Of a DNA stretch of 64,000 bases, positions 62,902 through 64,000 are shown piece after piece. Under the pieces are notes generated by a model, which was not told the DNA's origin, did not search any database, and saw only the letters and a program-made list of their open reading frames with translations. The stretch spans positions 1-64,000 of the forward strand of contig CAYYPE010000010.1 in NCBI GenBank assembly GCA_964473465.1, written 5' to 3'. The first letter of the stretch is position 1. Each line of letters starts with the position of its first letter. The translations under genes and the position numbers were made by a program. The stretch is from CALHRB01 sp964473465 (GTDB taxonomy: Bacteria; Bacteroidota; Ignavibacteria; Kapaibacteriales; UBA2268).

Positions 62902-62916
62902 GTGTTAAATTAACAC
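62902..62916. promoter_or_regulatory. Perfect 15-bp palindrome upstream of the TPR gene
   Basis: GTGTTAA and TTAACAC flank a single central A, forming a perfect inverted repeat 14 bases before the TPR start codon. It could be an operator for a dimeric repressor; no T run follows, so it is not a terminator. Confidence 0.4.
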
Positions 62917-62930
62917 AAAAGGCTTTGAAT

Positions 62931-64000
62931 ATGAAAATCACTTTAATGGTTATTCTTGTTTTTCTCCTATACTTTAATTTATATACTCAGGATTGGAAAA
63001 CTGAAATTTCAAAAGCAAACGAACTCATTATTCAGGGAAAATTTAAGGAAGCTGAACCAATCACATTAAATTCCCTTAAATTAGCTGAAGCCGAATTTGG
63101 CTCACAATCTGAATATTATGCTCAAAGTCTTAGTCTTCTTGGTGAAATTAACTATAATCTCGGAAATTTCGACGATGCTCTGGATTACTATACTAAAGCA
63201 AAGAATTTGAAGAAAAAAACTCTGGGGGAGAAAAATGAAAGCTATCTAACCTCTCTTAACAATCTTAGCGTTGTCTATCAAGCAATAGGAAGATATTTTG
63301 ATGCTGAACCTATCTTACAGGAAATTATAAAAATTAAAAAAGAACTATACGGCGAAAACGACACTTCTTACGCAGTATCATTGAATAATCTTGGACAGAT
63401 ATACTCAAATACAGGCAAATATCAGGAAGCAGAGGAATTACTGAAAAAGGCACTGAAAATCAAAGAAGAAAAACAAAGTGTTAATTCATTAAGTTATGCC
63501 GTTACTGCTTTCAATTTAGGTTTTCTCTATAAGCTTCTAGGAAACTATACTGAAGCAATAAAATATTATCAAACAGCTCTTAATATCTACGAAAATACAA
63601 AGAGTGCCTCGCAAATTTCTCTGATTAGAGCTATGAATTCTCTTGCAAATGTATATATGGATATTGGTGAAAATAAGAAAGCCGAAGTGATACTAAAAAA
63701 AGCCCAAAAACTTACCGATGATTTAGCTGACACTAACCCGGCAGATCTCATCAGCACTTTGTATAATATTGGAATTATTCAATGGGCTAACGGTAATTTA
63801 AATCAAGCAGAAAAATTTCTCAGTCAAACTCTCGAAAAAGCCCATTCTGAACTTGGTAACTCTCACCCATTATTTTCATCTTGCTTGAACTCTCTGGGTA
63901 TTATCAGGTGGCAATTAGGTAAATTAGACGATGCCCTAAAAAACCTGAAAGAAGCAGTATTTATCAGAAAAATCACTTACGGCGAAAAGCACCCGACTTA
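62931..64000 (+). CDS. Exported tetratricopeptide repeat protein, 3'-truncated
   Basis: An ATG at 62931 opens a frame that runs to the window edge (356 complete codons). Residues 1-20 form a signal peptide (MKITLMVILVFLLYFNLYTQ). The rest is a series of kinesin-light-chain-type TPR units of ~42 residues: SLNNLSVVYQAIGRYFDAEP, SLNNLGQIYSNTGKYQEAEE, NLGFLYKLLGNYTEAIKYY, and so on. Such proteins often end in a CHAT protease domain or a histidine kinase in this phylum, but the C-terminus is outside the window. It begins 87 bases after mutL, with a palindrome in the gap. Confidence 0.88.
   Translation, partial: MKITLMVILVFLLYFNLYTQDWKTEISKANELIIQGKFKEAEPITLNSLKLAEAEFGSQSEYYAQSLSLLGEINYNLGNFDDALDYYTKAKNLKKKTLGEKNESYLTSLNNLSVVYQAIGRYFDAEPILQEIIKIKKELYGENDTSYAVSLNNLGQIYSNTGKYQEAEELLKKALKIKEEKQSVNSLSYAVTAFNLGFLYKLLGNYTEAIKYYQTALNIYENTKSASQISLIRAMNSLANVYMDIGENKKAEVILKKAQKLTDDLADTNPADLISTLYNIGIIQWANGNLNQAEKFLSQTLEKAHSELGNSHPLFSSCLNSLGIIRWQLGKLDDALKNLKEAVFIRKITYGEKHPT

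Noticed and set aside
1..64000. CRISPR array, rRNA operon, prophage or insertion-sequence transposase
   Set aside because: I looked for regularly spaced direct repeats, rRNA-like conserved stretches, and integrase, phage or DDE-transposase motifs, and found none; the only mobile-element hint is the 63-bp inverted repeat near atpE.

Overview
The window is AT-rich DNA with a bacterial gene set that points to the Bacteroidota/Chlorobiota (FCB) lineage, most likely an Ignavibacteria- or Kapabacteria-like, uncultivated-type member. The reasons are: at least five proteins with C-terminal type IX secretion (T9SS) sorting domains; a divergent GldL/GldM-like pair; an ATP synthase operon without atpD and atpC, as in Chlorobi; LPS genes (hldD, LptF/G family) and outer-membrane protein genes that indicate a diderm envelope; and clear Shine-Dalgarno sequences, which classical Bacteroidia mostly lack. 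The taxonomic call is inference.

Layout. 1-3.4 kb: the 3' part of a T9SS cargo gene, a small unknown ORF with a possible DNA-methyltransferase fragment, and tRNA-Val(GAC). 3.4-8.3 kb, minus strand: translation block rplM-rpsI-rpsB-tsf-pyrH-frr, with tsaB upstream. 8.8-11.4 kb: secreted beta-helix protein. 11.4-22.0 kb, minus strand: fumC, a fused 2-oxoglutarate decarboxylase (kgd type), a PTS EIIA-like protein coupled to a sugar nucleotidyltransferase/phosphomutase-like fusion, and a secreted M14 carboxypeptidase. 22.3-31.0 kb: two tandem giant paralogous T9SS proteins with an IgGFc-binding-like N-terminal domain.

31.0-37.0 kb, minus strand: a sugar transferase, then a five-gene LolCDE/MacB-like export cassette (LolA-like protein, two permeases, ATPase, outer-membrane barrel). 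37.1-40.5 kb: murB, recN and a degenerate SpoT-like HD protein. 40.5-43.4 kb, minus strand: a Wza/Wzz-type polysaccharide export pair. 43.6-49.6 kb: suhB-dapF-M20 amidohydrolase, a SAM hydrolase-family gene, an acyltransferase and a photolyase. 49.6-56.3 kb, minus strand: atpZ-atpI-atpB-atpE-atpF-atpH-atpA-hldD-atpG. 56.3-60.9 kb, minus strand: a degenerate hemerythrin-like protein, GldM-like and GldL-like proteins, an LptF/G permease and a Cys-motif membrane protein. 61.0-64.0 kb: mutL and the 5' part of a TPR gene.

How it fits together: the window joins housekeeping (translation, ATP synthesis, DNA repair, cell wall) with a large investment in the cell surface. The T9SS cargo genes would need a motor, and a candidate GldLM motor pair lies in the same window next to the proton-coupled ATP synthase. 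No insertion-sequence transposase, prophage or CRISPR array was seen. The points most worth following up are the tandem surface giants, the divergent GldLM pair, the LolCDE-like cassette with its own barrel, the 63-bp inverted-repeat element between atpE and atpF, and several proteins that keep a fold but have lost recognisable catalytic residues.
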